Shown here piece by piece: positions 20,560 to 32,908 of a stretch of 64,000 nt of DNA (position 1 is the first letter of the stretch; the number at the start of each line of letters is the position of its first letter). The stretch comes from Haemaphysalis longicornis (taxonomy: Eukaryota; Arthropoda; Arachnida; Ixodida; Ixodidae), in NCBI GenBank assembly GCA_013339765.2, contig CM023453.1, forward strand, positions 91,605,767 through 91,669,766, written 5' to 3'. The notes beneath the pieces were generated by a model. That model made no database searches. It was not told where the DNA came from and worked only from the letters and a program-made list of their open reading frames with translations. The translations under genes and the position numbers were made by a program.

Positions 20560-20830
20560 TGTTTTCATGACGTCTGCAATGGAATCACAAGAGTAGGACT
20601 TCAAGCTGCTGCGCAGCCTTGTCTACCGTTAGTCCACCTTGATGGCACCACCATACCGCGGCGGGCCGTTTTTTGCCTTTGTTTTGTTTTTGAGCGTATT
20701 TGTACCTGGCTTTCTTTTGTTAAGGTCGAAAATAATCGTTTCGTGAAATATGGCGTTCGTTTGACAGATATAGTCCCGTATGTCACCGTCGCTTACGCCA
20801 ATCGGCCAGTGTCGTCTCAGACAGCCCCAA
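20560..20830. repeat. Dispersed repeat, related copy at 51990-52280
   Basis: The segment TCGTTTCGTGAAA and the downstream GGCCAGTGTCGT block (20740-20825) recur in the same orientation at about 52165-52255 with similar spacing and a preceding GTTAAAGTTGATA/GTTAAGGTCGAAA stretch. The minus strand is open for 105 codons (20629-20943). At 52 kb the repeat abuts a minus-strand Ty3/gypsy pol fragment, so this may be a piece of the same retroelement family. Confidence 0.45.
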
Positions 20831-20989
20831 AGCGTCACAGTGCAGTGCAGCGAAACTTTCGCTGTGACAAGCATAGTGCGCGCAGTACCAGCAGCAGTAC
20901 GCTTCGGTACTTCTATGTTCACGTGTACTTTCGTTACTTCCAACGTTTACCCCAGCATTCCCGCTGCTATAAAAAGAATGTGCGTTAAA

Positions 20990-23900
20990 TTTAAGCTCAA
21001 AGAGCTCGTTCAGCCAGCTTGTAAGCCGTGCCTAATTTGCGTTTGCTCTTGCCGGCCTCAGCCAATCGCAGAGCTGGCACATACGACTTCATAGGTTCTG
21101 TTGCGGGAAATGAGGTAGTTGATCGCATGAACATTTCCTTTATTTCTAATTATATAGCTTATTTGAGCGATGTTTACATTAAAAGTGATGTCAACATGAT
21201 TCTAGCGAGGCAATCTTTCGAATGAACCAAACGTGTTTCGTTCGCACCATTTACCGGTCGAATACTTTATCCGAGCTGGAGCATATATATAGATGAGCTA
21301 TCCGCCGTCACAGAAGACGGCAACCCATGAAAACGTTCCGCAGTGGTATACACTATTCTCCTTTCGAGACGAGGGCGGCGCCATTTTATTGTTCCTGATC
21401 AGATGCTTGCGCTGTCTATGAAGCGACTAGTGTCAACAGCCTTGCTGGGCTGTTAAATGATCCGTTCTCTCCGGGCCTCTGTTCGGTGTACCTGCGTTCC
21501 CAGTGAACGGCAGTAATTTGGTGTTAAGTTAGCGGTTGCAGTGCTTTTGTATATATTCTGTTTTGTTTTTTCACTGGGAAAGAAAACAGTGGATTTTATG
21601 TTGTAATTTGCTGCTAGCGTGGGCGATTGCGGCCTCGGCTGTTACGAGCAGCGGGTGGTGGTGCCGGTGGCACCCCGCATTTCCGCGATGCAAACGCCAC
21701 CGGTCTGACGTCGACTGACATGTAAATCGATATCGGAGAGTAACGTAATTTCAATGCCACCGTGCTCTTGATATTCACCCATGAATGTCTACGGAAGTGC
21801 GGATGTCGGATGCGGAGCGAGCACAGCGCGTATCTCGCTGGCCCGCGCTCGCGATGAACACTCGACGAGGCAATGACCGCGCCGTTGACATCGCAATGCG
21901 ATATGATCCTTCCGAACTAGATATATGGTGGTTGCTGACGAATAAAAGTTAACTTGCCCGAAAAAAAATATACACAAACAGTCAAACTTCTATTGTAAGG
22001 TTGTAATTATGATTCGTGCCAGTCCGTACAGCGTCCGCGCACTGTCGATCGAACTCGTACTTTGTGTGCCCCGATGTCGTAGCAGAAATGGTTTGCGCGA
22101 TCAGCAATGGCTGTCGTGTAATTGTAGTACTTCAGATTTTGTGACAACGCGTAAAGCTGATAAAGGTTTTGTTTATTCGTGTGGCGTCAAGGTTGAGCTA
22201 TTTTCCGAATGATAGGTACGTTCGCATATATCTAGCTGCGTTTCCACATTGTTCTGCCTCCGTATCCTGCGATCGACGACCAGTGGGCGATGAGGAAATT
22301 TACCCTGGCCGTGTTATGCGTTCGTCTAAAAAGTGACGGAAACGCCGTCATTTGCGTTGGATGAAAAGAATTGTTTAATTAGAACCAGCTGTCTGTTTTT
22401 ACCGAATAATGTACGTTATTTCAAGTTGATTACAAGAACGTATAAGTGCTAATAAGATAATATTGTTAACGATAAAGTTACATGTACTTTTTAAGAGGTT
22501 CCCGTTTTATCGCCGTTGTGACAACCTTGTGCGTGCAAAATAGATTTTGCATCGTATGCTGGTGTCCAAGTACACCAATCTGGCACGACAGGTTGTCGTC
22601 GGTACGAAGTTTATGTGGATCGATGTCTCAACTCGGTGTCCACGGGTAAGCGATGCACGAAAGCCTGTCGTAACCGAACTGCATTCTCAGCGCTCCATGT
22701 CATACGCGCATGCTGTCGGCGATTTTTTTTTCTCTGGTTTTTCCCACAATCTACAACCGCACAGAGCTGGTCAAACAAAGTACGCACCTTGAAACGAATC
22801 GCACCATAGTTGAAAGTTCCGCAAAAACTGAGCATACGGTGATAACCAGTGCAAAACTACGCAGTGGAGCACACCGCGCCGAGTGAAATCGACAGCCTAC
22901 CTCACGCCGGAAGCATAAGACGTGAGGTCCGCCGAGAGAACTGGTTTGAAAGTATTTTCTTCTTTTCGCGGCTGATAGAACAAAACCGAGCGTCCATCGA
23001 AAGGAATTACCGAGAACTGTGACGGATGAGAGTGAGCTCGGTGCAGGAATGACGTCACGTTCAGTCGTGACTTCTGAGGGCACTTTGTGCTTTTTTTATT
23101 GCGCCATTTTTACCCCAGAGCGTAAGTAACAGGGAAACAATGGAAAAAAACAGGACAGTGCGGTACGACATGAAAGGAAACAAAAAAGAATACAAAGATG
23201 CGGGTGCACAACACTAGACTATTGATTCCAGTTTTGGAAGTGAATTACAAGTTTCTTGTAAAGGGGGCCGTGTGTGCACCGATGAATATCGGGAAGGCGG
23301 CATGGGCGATGTCCTGTGGCTCCCATGTGTCGAGCTCGGGCAGGTTGGAGCCCTAAAAAAGTCCCTAGGAAGTGTTCCAATGTCGCCTTTTTTCCCCAAA
23401 AGCTGCCCACATGACGTACGCCCTGCAGCACTTTCGCGTAGTCGCATTCGACCAACAAAAAGAAACTTTCTCTAGACACAGTTGCTTCAAAGCAAAAATA
23501 AGTGGGACGAAGAATACTTTGAAGGGGAGCCTCTACGCCCATTTTCGAGAGGGTGGTGGCAAGCGGGAATAGAGCTCTGTGGTGTGCAAATGAAGCCTCG
23601 AGGCTGATATGTGCCTCCGAAAATGTTGGCATGCGCGTTCATGTGGCATTCTTTCACTTTTTCGAAGACTTAAGTCGAATCTGGAGGAAGCTTGGCAAGG
23701 GTTTTCGCCCAGGTAGTCATCGTTTGAGAGTGGTGCTCTTCGACTTAGACTGCGACTCACCGCGGACTCCCCGGAAACCGTCAGCATTCGATTTTCCCAT
23801 GTATACCTATGGCTTCGGGGTATTCTCGGACTAACCGCGGACTATCCGCGTTTGAGTGAATCCGAGTCCGTAAATCGAACAGCCCCAGCACCTGAGTCTT

Positions 23901-24420
23901 GCAGCAGTACGGCTGGGCTGTCATCGGTGGGAGGTCAATCGCAAGGTGTCGGCTGATATAGCTCAGCGCTGAAAAGAGAATTTATTATGAACTACATATT
24001 AGGGCGCAGCGACTAGTGCTAACAGTTGTTTTCTCAAAACAGAAAATTATCCAATCAGCGTTGCTCTTTTGCCGGGCTACCAACCCAGAAAGTGTGTGAT
24101 TGTTCACACACTTGCGTACCGGAAAGGTTACTGTTCTACTCGCAACAGTTCTAGTTAGGACGGTTGGCGATTTGCAACGGCACGGTTTTGCCATCTTGCT
24201 CTGTCGTTCATTATGATATTTTGCTCGCACGAGGCTGCATTGGTGCACTGTTTTATTTACGAATTGTGCCATGCCTGTTTTAAAGAAAAAAATAGGCAAC
24301 GAAATCGAAATAAATTGCTCGTTCGTTGGCACGCACACTTCCCTCGCACAAGGAATTTTGTTGTCTGCATTTAAGTCTGGTGTTTAACAACACGACTAAG
24401 CGTCATTTATTATTTTCGCA
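20990..24420. other. 3.4 kb without a recognised gene
   Basis: No domain recognised on either strand. The longest open frame is on the minus strand at 23219-23632 (137 codons; contains FCFEATVSRESFFLLVECDY and GPLYKKLVIHFQNWN), which might be a transposase remnant but carries no motif I can name. A TATATATAG stretch near 21285-21295 is AT-rich and not supported as a promoter. Confidence 0.5.
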
Positions 24421-25508
24421 GTGTCTAGAGTGCCGTCCGACAGAACTCTAGCTGATCGCGGCAGGCATGGCTAGAGTGCCGTCCGACGACATTCGAATAT
24501 TTAATACTAGGCTAGCGCCAGCCAAAGCGTCTGTCGTTGTAGTGCAGAGTATAGAGATCTTGTCGATACGTTGATGCCTATGCCCCTTTGCAGGTCGCTG
24601 TACCAAGGCAAGGCGGGCCAGGATGTCCTTAAGAGAGTTAAAAAGATTCCTGTCAGGCCTTCTGTAAAGTCTTTTTTCTTTAAATTGCACACAAACACTT
24701 TGCCAGTAAGCACATGGATGAATGAAAAAGGGTTTTTTGTTCTGTGTACCACAAATTGTAGACTGTGCAGGAAACCAAAAACAATAGAGCATGCCTTTAT
24801 TGAGTGCTGGGATCCAATATTTCACTGGTATGTCTTACAAAGAACACTTAAAAAGGAGTTGCCTATAACACCACATGGTATACGGTACCTACCCATAGAA
24901 AATGTAAACGGCATACCTTATGACATGTTTATGCTGCTTGGACTCCACAGCCTGTGGAAGACCAGGATAGCAGTGAACAACGCTGATGTGCACGCTCGCC
25001 CTGTGCCGGCGAAAACTTCATTGAGAGTATTGCGTATATTCGCGATATTTATGTGACCCAGGCAGAGCCGCCTGAGTGGACGGAAATTCTTGATGCTCTT
25101 GTTTGTCTGAAAAAGTTTTGATATGAATGATCAGCCAAATATAGGCTGAAGTGTTTGTATAGAATGTGTGTACTTTGTGTCAGGCAATAAAGAAAAAAAG
25201 TCGTTGTAGTTTACAGTATCCTTTTTAGCTTCTTGATCCCAAGGACGGTGGTTCGAGACCGGCCCTTGCTTCAGTTTTTTTTTTCATCTCGAAGTTGAAC
25301 TGTAATTTTTATGCCGTAGGTTGGTTTTGGTGTTTTAAATTATTTCTTTGTGTGCGTTTGGTTATATTATGTTATGTTTAGGTTAGGTTGCCAAGCTTTA
25401 CGTTATGTAGAGCGATGTAGTGCCAGACGCGGCAGTTTTGTCACAAAACGCGGTAGGACGTCGATATAGTGGAGTGCTTATAACACCGTCGGACGGCACT
25501 CTAGACAC
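24421..25508. mobile_element. DNA element with perfect 21-bp terminal inverted repeats
   Basis: A 21-bp sequence starting GTGTCTAGAGTGCC at 24421-24441 is repeated exactly in reverse complement at 25488-25508. A third partial copy (CTAGAGTGCCGTCCGAC) lies inside at about 24472-24488, so the left end is duplicated or nested. Without the LINE insertion (24544-25199) and its duplicated target the unit would be about 420 bp. Its right half contains a box-B-like GGTTCGAGACC (25250) and a T-run. No transposase is present. Target duplication is unclear. Confidence 0.7.
24544..25199 (+). mobile_element. 5'-truncated LINE with 11-bp target duplication
   Basis: The insert is bounded by GTCGTTGTAGT at 24533-24543 and 25200-25210, a perfect 11-bp target-site duplication, and ends in CAATAAAGAAAAAAA, a poly(A)-type tail. 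The coding part (open to 25054) is the C-terminal region of a LINE ORF2: FFFKLHTNTLPVSTWM, then a zinc-binding CRLCRKPKTIEHAFIEC motif like zf-RVT, then LGLHSLWKTRIA. A one-base frameshift near 25050 separates it from the true end (VTQAEPPEWTEILDALVC). It has no RT, so it was truncated on insertion. It sits inside the 21-bp-TIR element. Confidence 0.92.
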
Positions 25509-25512
25509 GGCC

Positions 25513-26588
25513 TATTATTTTTCAAGGCCATGTGTTCCTCGATGGTCAATTATATTGTCCATCCTCTAAACTAAAATGAACCAGTAAAGTGCCATAGATG
25601 CGTGAGGCTAGAGCACCAACGAACACTGTTGGCAAGGCTTTTTTTTTCGTACGGTTCACTGAGGCAATGCAACACACTGTATTAGTCTGATGCAACTTCT
25701 TACTGCATTCACAACGCTTGATTTCTCGGAATACCTGTTGAGGAATGATTGCTTTGTTGCGTATTTTTATATGTAGATCGTGAGGCTATTTGGTGTTTCA
25801 TAACTGGTAAAAAAATCATGCATACCGCCGTCTAACCACGACGATGGTTGCACGCAAAGCTTTCTTGTGACGGATACTTTCGTTGGCCCATCCCACACTG
25901 CGAGTATGTGCTACTCGGGAGGTACGTACCGCTTTTCTAGGACACCCAAAGCAACTCTCGGGTGTGTACTCCGTAGGCCTAACGTTTGGTTGGGGGTGTA
26001 CGGCGCGAATCGGTACCTGCTGCTTAGTGTTCGCTTCGACCATGTCGAAATGGAGCAATCTGAAAGACGCCGGCTTCATAACGCGATGGACTCCGGTTCG
26101 ATTCCGGCCACGGGAAGCTTTAACCCTTTCGGCCCTGGTGGTGTCGGTTGAAGCGACCACATAAACGTTCCCCTAGGGCATAGGCATACCAAAACTGCTA
26201 GTTTCCTGGGGAATTGTTCTTCAGTGACGCCTATGGCGATAGACGTCACTATTGATTTGGTTCAGCGGAGCTGGACGCAAGAAACAAGACGCTCCAGTAA
26301 ACATAAAATTCTGACGTTGAAGGTAAAGAAAACGGAGTTTCAAGTTTTATTCCGAAGCTTGTCCATCTATAAATACGTGAACTACGCAGGCCATTTCTTG
26401 TTTGCAGGCTCATGTGGCCATAACATTTAGGAAATTGTGCAAAAAAGACGTTCCTGCTCGATGGGAAATTTTTAATTGCCAGGTGTTCCAATTAATTGCC
26501 TCATTAATAAATCACCTAATACTTGCTCAATTTACCGTCTATGGGCTTATGGGGACCTAGTAGTTAAGAAAACCACACAATAAACTTT
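25513..26588. other. Unassigned; possible SINE remnant near 26040-26160
   Basis: No gene recognised. GGTTCGATTCC at about 26095-26106 matches RNA polymerase III box B and is preceded by a CGATGGACTCC stretch like a tRNA anticodon arm, so a diverged tRNA-derived SINE is plausible. A convincing box A is not seen. Confidence 0.35.
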
Positions 26589-28402
26589 TTTACACCATTT
26601 TAGCCAAAACGGGTGTAGCATAAGTGGAAAAAGGGTGTTGGGAGGCCTTGACACCCTTTTTCTTGAATCTCAACACCCTTTCCCTACCTCTACACTCTTT
26701 TTGTGTGAAAAAAGGGTGTTGATCAACTTCAACACCCTTGGTTTTTCTTAGGGTGTTGAAAGGGTGTGGAAAAGGTGTTCAGCTGTTCATTGAATAAGGC
26801 CATGCTTGGATGCATCATAGTACTGTAAAGAACAAGACCATCCCCTCATATACTCCTATACTCACAAGAAATTTTCAAACGCAAAAAAATAATTGCTCGT
26901 ATGCAATGATCCCTCGTTTCCATATGCGGTGCACCTCATGTCCCAAGTTTAGCTTTAGCACGTGAAACACCAATTTGAACATTCAAAATTAAAAAGACTA
27001 CAGTCGTGGGGCGAAAAGGGGTGTTTACCGACTGCAACACGCTTGGCTTTCTGTAGGGTGTTGAAACGGTGTGAAATAGGTATTCAGTTGCAAAAAAAGA
27101 ACAGCGGAGTTGGGGGTCAACCTAGTTTCTTCCGGTGTTGCTAAATTTTGTTATTTGCTAAGCTTTGCAATGTTCTTGCTAAGCTAGGATGACCGCTGAG
27201 GGGTGAGGCCAAGATTAACCGGATTTTACAAGGCTGTTCCAGTGTGTCCCCATTCCCCACTGGCAGGGGATCCAAGTAGGAAAAGAGCTAGGTCGACTCC
27301 TAGCTATGCTGTTTCTCCAGCCTTGCACCACTATTGCAAGCTGCGCCCATTTTTTGCCTCTAAAAATCAAAAAAGACTAGTATCTTTGAAATGGTATAGT
27401 AAGAGGTGCGCATACGCATACGCCCCTTGTGCTCACACTCTAACAAGCTCGAAAGCCGACTTCACTGTTATAATACCCTATCTGCGGTGGTGCACCCTTT
27501 GCAGGTGCCGCAGTTCTTTTTATTTGTATTTTTTTGCTAACGCCACCGAAACTAGCTCAAGCTTAAACAGCTTCACTGGTATTAAATTATGCCAATTCAT
27601 ATTGCTTTAAACATAGTGAGGTACAAAACACCCCCGCTTGTAGAAAGTGTTCAGTCCACCTGTGTAAACAGGTAAAAAGTGCCTCCAAACTTCGAGGTCT
27701 CTTCACCTTTTTCTTAGTTGGCGGTCTTTTCTTACACCCTTTTTCTTTACGCCCTTTTTCTTAGTTTTGAACACCCTAATTTGTAGTTTTACCCCTCTCT
27801 GGGAAAAAGGGTGTTGAAATAATGAACACCCTTTTTGAAGGATGTTGAGGTGGCGAGGACGATTTGTCTGGTATTTAATAAAATTCTATAAGTTATGGAA
27901 CATCAAAACTACCTCGTGATTAAACGTTTTTGCAAATCCGCGTGTTGAATTTCGAAGTATTCTCTTATAAGACTATAGTTCTAAAATTAGCGCTAAAATA
28001 TCTGTTCTTGCGACAAGCCCACCGACTCGATCGGGGGGATTTCTTCTGCTGGATATAAAAGCAAGAAGGGCACATGTCATCATAATTAAGTATGCACTCC
28101 CTGTACCGCTTGAAGCCCGTTCGTTTTCTTGCTCAATTCATTTGTGTTCCAAGTGTAACTTGTCCGTATTGACTGTTTTGTGTTGAATTCTGCGCGCTCC
28201 GCCGATTGACATTGCCACGCGTAGCTGCTGCCCGGGCCACTTCCCTTATTTTAGGGTATCGATCAACCTTACACCCTTTTTAGGGTGTTCACACGAACAC
28301 CTTTTTTTCATCTGTACAGCTTTTTTTCGCCAGAACACCTCTTTAAAGGTGTTCGCCATGAGACAAGATTCTTACACCCTTTTCGGCCAAAAAGGGTGTA
28401 AG
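26589..28402. mobile_element. Foldback-like element with arrays of AAAGGGTGTTG motifs
   Basis: Both ends carry a related palindrome: TTACACCATTTTAGCCAAAA near 26589 and CTTACACCCTTTTCGGCC near 28370, each pairing with GGGTGTA-type sequence after a GGCC/AGCC centre. Between them the 11-base motif AAAGGGTGTTG (or its complement CAACACCCTTT) occurs many times in both orientations, clustered at 26600-26790, 27030-27070, 27700-27850 and 28250-28400. The single-copy middle (27150-27620) is open for 135 codons but shows no domain. A second, inverted, truncated copy is at 53210-56580, which proves it is a dispersed repeat. It is non-autonomous; superfamily unknown. Confidence 0.72.
28054..28061 (+). 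promoter_or_regulatory. TATA-like box inside the GGGTGTT element
   Basis: TATAAAAG preceded by GGA and followed by GC-richer sequence. It fits an RNA polymerase II TATA box, but no ORF or known start follows, so its use is speculative. Confidence 0.25.
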
Positions 28403-29246
28403 AAAGTTCAGTGGCACAAAAAACATTGTTTTTCGTAAAATGAAAAAAAAATCAGGGCTGAAATTTTTAATATGCAGTGGAACAACCGGAGTAACAAAAC
28501 AGCGCAGGATCACTCCTAATGTGATCTTCTCTATCGTTTCCGTTATTTTCATCAGTCATGTTAGTTTTGTTTGATGCGGAGGGAACACTGTTTGATTCTT
28601 TGTGCTCACTTTCTTTATCTTCGGCACCTCCAGACTGCAGCCATGGTTGCCTCTAGCCTGCCTAGCCTCTAGCCTCAGCACACCACTTGTCCCAAGGTTT
28701 CCTCCAAATTAACCACAGAAATTGGAGGGAATCACGGCTACTTAGGGCCTCCTGTATGCACAGTGACGGTTTTCGACGGATTTAATTTACTTGTGTAGCT
28801 CCATGGCTCGCCTTGTCCATAACAGGTGTTAACTTTGTTTGATTGCATTATTTTCGTCCTTGAATTTTAGTTTACTCTCGCCAAACGGAACCCCAGAAGA
28901 ACCGTTAAATTATGTTTTGTTTATCAGGAACTTCATTTACAGAGAAAATAGGTTCAACATTGCGGGATACAAAATTAGGTAATAAGGAGAAGGGCGCACT
29001 ACGGACACATCAATATTGCCTAAAGTAAACACGAGTGTTGTTAAGTATCCCTGAAATTAAAAATAAATCTCAATAGTGCGCTTACTCCTTCCGCTAGTAA
29101 AATACAGTGGGACATGTGATTTATTGGTTCGTATTTAACGGCAGTATATTTGCTTGTTCTCGTTGTGCTAGGTGTAGGAGCCGTTTATTTTAATTCCACC
29201 GCCGATACTCACAGGATCCGCAGAAACAGTTCGGGGCCTTCTGGTT

Positions 29247-29288
<42 letters not shown>

Positions 29289-30604
29289 ACTTTGGTCTCC
29301 CAGAAGTAGACAGCTTTAGGCTCATCTCTGTCACATTTGTCAGGCAGTAGATTTTGGGCCCTGGTGGCTTGACAAGGCGTATTGCATTAGGGGATCTGAG
29401 TCTAGATGAAGTGACTATAGCACACTTCCGAAACGCTTCAGCATTTGGACCGCCGATTCCGTCATTTGGACCACCGATTCAGAGGAGGAGAGAGGGTGCC
29501 TTTAATAAGCTCCTAAAAAGGCTCTAAGGTGTCATTCTATCTAAGCAATACTACAAACGCACGACGAATACAACGAAGCGACGCGGGTGCAGTGTCAGCA
29601 GCTGTGCGAGAACACCGGAAGCCGGTGGAGACGGAAATTAGGGAGTAATGCGTACCGCGGCCAGAAATGAAAGTTAGGGAGTGATGCCTACCGCCATAGC
29701 GCTGTAGCTTGCTTAAACTATTTTCGGTTTTGAGTTTGGTTCTGCTGTACGTAGTAGTTGGAAAATGTACGTTCCGGTTAACGAGATTTTCTTTAGATTG
29801 CCTTAATGCAAACCCAAGCAATTACGAGGCGTTTGTGTTCCGTTGAGGCAGTCGGGCTGTTTAACCGGGCTCGCTTATTGAGATTCTGCTGCAGTTTTAC
29901 AGCTCTTTCGCCGCTGCCCCATCATATCTATCACCGCTTTTTTCCAAGAAGTACTTTGTTACCACAACATTGGTGAGAGAGTAGTGGTTCCTGCGTTAAT
30001 CACATGTGTTTTATCTGTTTTTGGATCCGTCAAACAACATGAATATTAAATACCAAACACACGAGAAAAAGGCGTGTCCATGAGATTTGAGTAACTGTAA
30101 ACATGCGACTTGAAACGGGGCTACTACAGTCACTGTGGTTTGTTCAGGAGCTGTTCGTGGACCATTTCCGCCATTCTCCGATTTCGTACTGTGATCACCT
30201 GGGGTATACTGCAGTTGCGATTATGGAAACTTCAAAAATGCGTGTTTTAAGAATTGCGAAACAAATTCCTTGGAAAAATAGATTAATTCGATAACCTTTT
30301 TGCCCTAAGAGGTGTTGAGGGTTTTGTAAAGGTAGATTTTAGCTTTTTTGGTGCCATCATTAGTGTACCTTTGAAACATGCATTCTTATTTGGTCTTTAC
30401 GCGACGGAAGGGTTGTGCCTACCCAATATCAACATCCTAATCCAAGCGGTTGGGGCTAGGTCATTAGAAATTGACTGATCCATCAGTGTGTGAGTGAGTG
30501 AGCCGGTCGGTCGGGCACGCATATTGTAATTCTATGCTTAGATACCTATAATTTTCAGCCGTTGTCTGGAGTAGAATGTCCAACAATGAGCATGTCCGCC
30601 CTCT
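28403..30604. other. 2.2 kb unassigned with a (GA)n microsatellite
   Basis: No gene recognised. A GA dinucleotide run occupies 29251-29284. GACCGCCGATTC and GACCACCGATTC are a short tandem pair near 29450-29480, and a similar GAAATTAGGGAGTAATGC / GAAAGTTAGGGAGTGATGC pair lies near 29634-29685. Confidence 0.5.
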
Positions 30605-31105
30605 TTAGAAAAGCAAAACATACAGTACCCAGGTGCAATAAATAACACGTTCTGATTCATTACACAAAAAACTCGAGTGGTGGTGAGAGATGCGGGAGGG
30701 AACCAAGCAGGAGCGGTACGGGTAGAAGAGGTCCTGGAGAAGCAAGGCAGGGGTGACGCGCCGAGGAATAGACGTCTTGATGCCAGCCTGGCCAAGAGTT
30801 GGCCGCAGGCGCGTCACGCCACTGCTCGCACTGCGGTGCAGTGAACACACGCTTTCATCCCCTCTGCCAGTAGCCCTCTTGACACACCCGTCCCGGGAGC
30901 AGGCCTTGCGGAGCTCTGAGGTTTCGGACCAGGTGCTGGTCACCTCCCGAGGCCTCCAGGTCGCGGCGGCCGTGCGGGCAACCGCCACCGACCCATAACG
31001 GAAATCCTTTTGGAAATCTCGGGCCATCTCTACTAACGTGAAACCTCGGGAGGGGCGAAGCATGCAGTGTAGGAGTGTGTTCTTGGCACCTTGGCTTTTT
31101 ACCAC
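30605..31105 (-). CDS. Unidentified 166-codon ORF, possible exon
   Basis: I do not recognise this protein. The minus frame is open for 166 codons. In its middle (about 31020-30740) most third codon positions are G or C while the flanks are AT-rich, which is unusual for random intergenic DNA here. Readable segments include EMARDFQKDFRYGSVAVART, AAATWRPREVTSTWSETSEL and LRPTLGQAGIKTSIPRRV. There are no membrane segments or signal peptide. AT-rich codons after about 30710 suggest the true coding end is earlier. It could be one exon of a host gene, or a GC-rich repeat. Confidence 0.3.
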   Translation of the reverse strand: MVKSQGAKNTLLHCMLRPSRGFTLVEMARDFQKDFRYGSVAVARTAAATWRPREVTSTWSETSELRKACSRDGCVKRATGRGDESVCSLHRSASSGVTRLRPTLGQAGIKTSIPRRVTPALLLQDLFYPYRSCLVPSRISHHHSSFLCNESERVIYCTWVLYVLLF

Positions 31106-31829
31106 GGAGATAAAACTTGGGGGGTAGAGGTATACAACTTTGCTGTAAATCTATCTGTCTTTGAAGCACGAAGCATGCAAGCGCTAGGCGTTGGAAAAAG
31201 AGTGTCCTGGTGTTTTATTACGGTGACTTCATGAAGCGACGACGACGACATGTGACACACAACGTCGGAAATACTGCACGTCGTCACAGCGAGCATCAGC
31301 AATGTCAATATCTGGAGAAAGTCAACAGAAGTACACGCACCGCATTTTAAGCGGATCTTAGGACTCCGCTACCATTTACTAAATGTTTATTGAGTGTCCC
31401 ACATTGCCCTTCAAAATATCTGGTAGCCAAGGTGCAGGCGCTCCGTGAAAGACCGTGATGCAGGTGCTATAGAAGTGCCGTGTCGACGTGGAGGGCTGGT
31501 TGGAAAAAGTCGCACGACGCTATTATTCGACCATGTTGAAGGGAAACCTATCGCCAGCGTCACAGAGGGGGGTTGCTCTAAAGGTCAGGAGTACTGCAAA
31601 GTGTTTTTGCTTTGTTGAAATTGCAAATAAACTTCTACTGTGTGCTGAATAATGCTGTCATAACGCGGCCATGATGCATTTTAACATTATCCGCCCGCAT
31701 GCCCAAACATCGTTGAGTACGAGAACTGTGGTCATATTATTCGTTCTTTCTTAATTCTACTAACAGTTCGAGCCTTATAAACACAGTGGAGTGCGCATTC
31801 ACCGTAGAAAGCGCCCCCTTGCGCAATGT

Positions 31830-32026
31830 CTAACTGTGCCTTCGGAGTCTATAAATACCAACTATAGCAGTGTCCTCCTGTGGTGGTCCCGGTTCTTCCC
31901 GAAGTCTTTTGGATGCCCGCCACTGCAGGAGGCACTCAACGGTCCAAACAAGGCCCACAGCGAAGCACACCACGGCTAGCAGCACGTACAGACCGATGTA
32001 CGACTCCCTCCTGTCTCTGTAGTAAC
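31830..32026 (-). CDS. SLC16-like exon 7: last helix, cytosolic tail, stop
   Basis: The exon begins after a TATACAG acceptor at 32026. Its first two bases complete the Gly codon split at the end of E6, giving LLIG-YYRDRRESYIGLY. The R-P-x-x-I-G-Y-x-R-D context at the end of helix 11 is characteristic of SLC16 proteins. Helix 12 is GLYVLLAVVCFAVGLVW, then a charged tail with RASKRLREEPGPPQEDTA and the stop TAG at 31830-31832. No frameshift. The intron upstream is 5.6 kb. Confidence 0.85.
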
Positions 32027-32908
32027 CTGTATAAGCAAAACAAAAATTTGTTTAGGAGAGGACATGTTAAATTATCGGCTGCAGCAAACATCGCTGCTAC
32101 TCCTACTATACACCACTCAACTTCGGTCACGCAGTGTGCGGATTCTAATGCACAGTCAATTGCATGCATTTGCGAACCTGTGGGTCCGGTTAAGTTTTCG
32201 TGTACAAATAAGCACGATCGGGAACAAACGCTGACGGCTGGATACAAAAAAATTAGCAGTGGCTTAGCTCGGCTGTGCCAGGATATACGTAGCGTGAGCT
32301 AAGGTTCAGATGGTTATTCTTAGCTTTCCTGGTTTTCTAGAATTAGCTTGATCATCGTGCTTACTGCTGCTTCAATGACACACACACACACGGTATACGC
32401 ATTATGTGACACAAGTATATTTATCAAGCGGCTCCGACGCAGCGTCACCAATCGCCCCAGAGCGAAGCTGGTTCCACAGGCGCACGCCGGTGCTGCTGCG
32501 ACGCACGAGACATTGGTTCCACACCCGGCCACCCCTCGCATGATCATCAAGTGGACCCGGCCGCCACGTGCGGAACGGAGGTCGGCGAAGACGCTGCACG
32601 CATAGGGCGTGTGAGATGCCGGGCAGCGAGAAACGTTCTGTGCGCCGTTTGACATCACTGCTCCTCGCGCATGCGGGGCACGGCTCCCCAGGAGCAACGA
32701 GAAGCTGCTCAACTTCGGCCAGTGTAGCTCACGCTACAAATATTAAAGCGGTTCCAATCAACGTGAAAGCTGTCGGAAGGGCAGAGCAGTGATTCGCTAT
32801 AACGGGCTGTAGCGCCGTTCTCCGCTCACTGTTACCACCAAATGCAATTCCAATTTCCCGCCTTCGCAGTGCTTTGCCTGAAACTGCGCCAACGGGAGCA
32901 ACGCCGCG

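Noticed and set aside
20476..20988. 170-codon plus ORF as a host gene
   Set aside because: No domain, overlaps a dispersed repeat with a copy at 52 kb, and base composition is unlike coding DNA.
28054..28061. Promoter of a host gene
   Set aside because: It lies inside a dispersed repeat with no following ORF; kept only as a low-confidence site.
26589..28402. CRISPR-like array because of repeated short motifs
   Set aside because: Motifs occur in both orientations with irregular spacing and no constant spacer length, in eukaryotic DNA.
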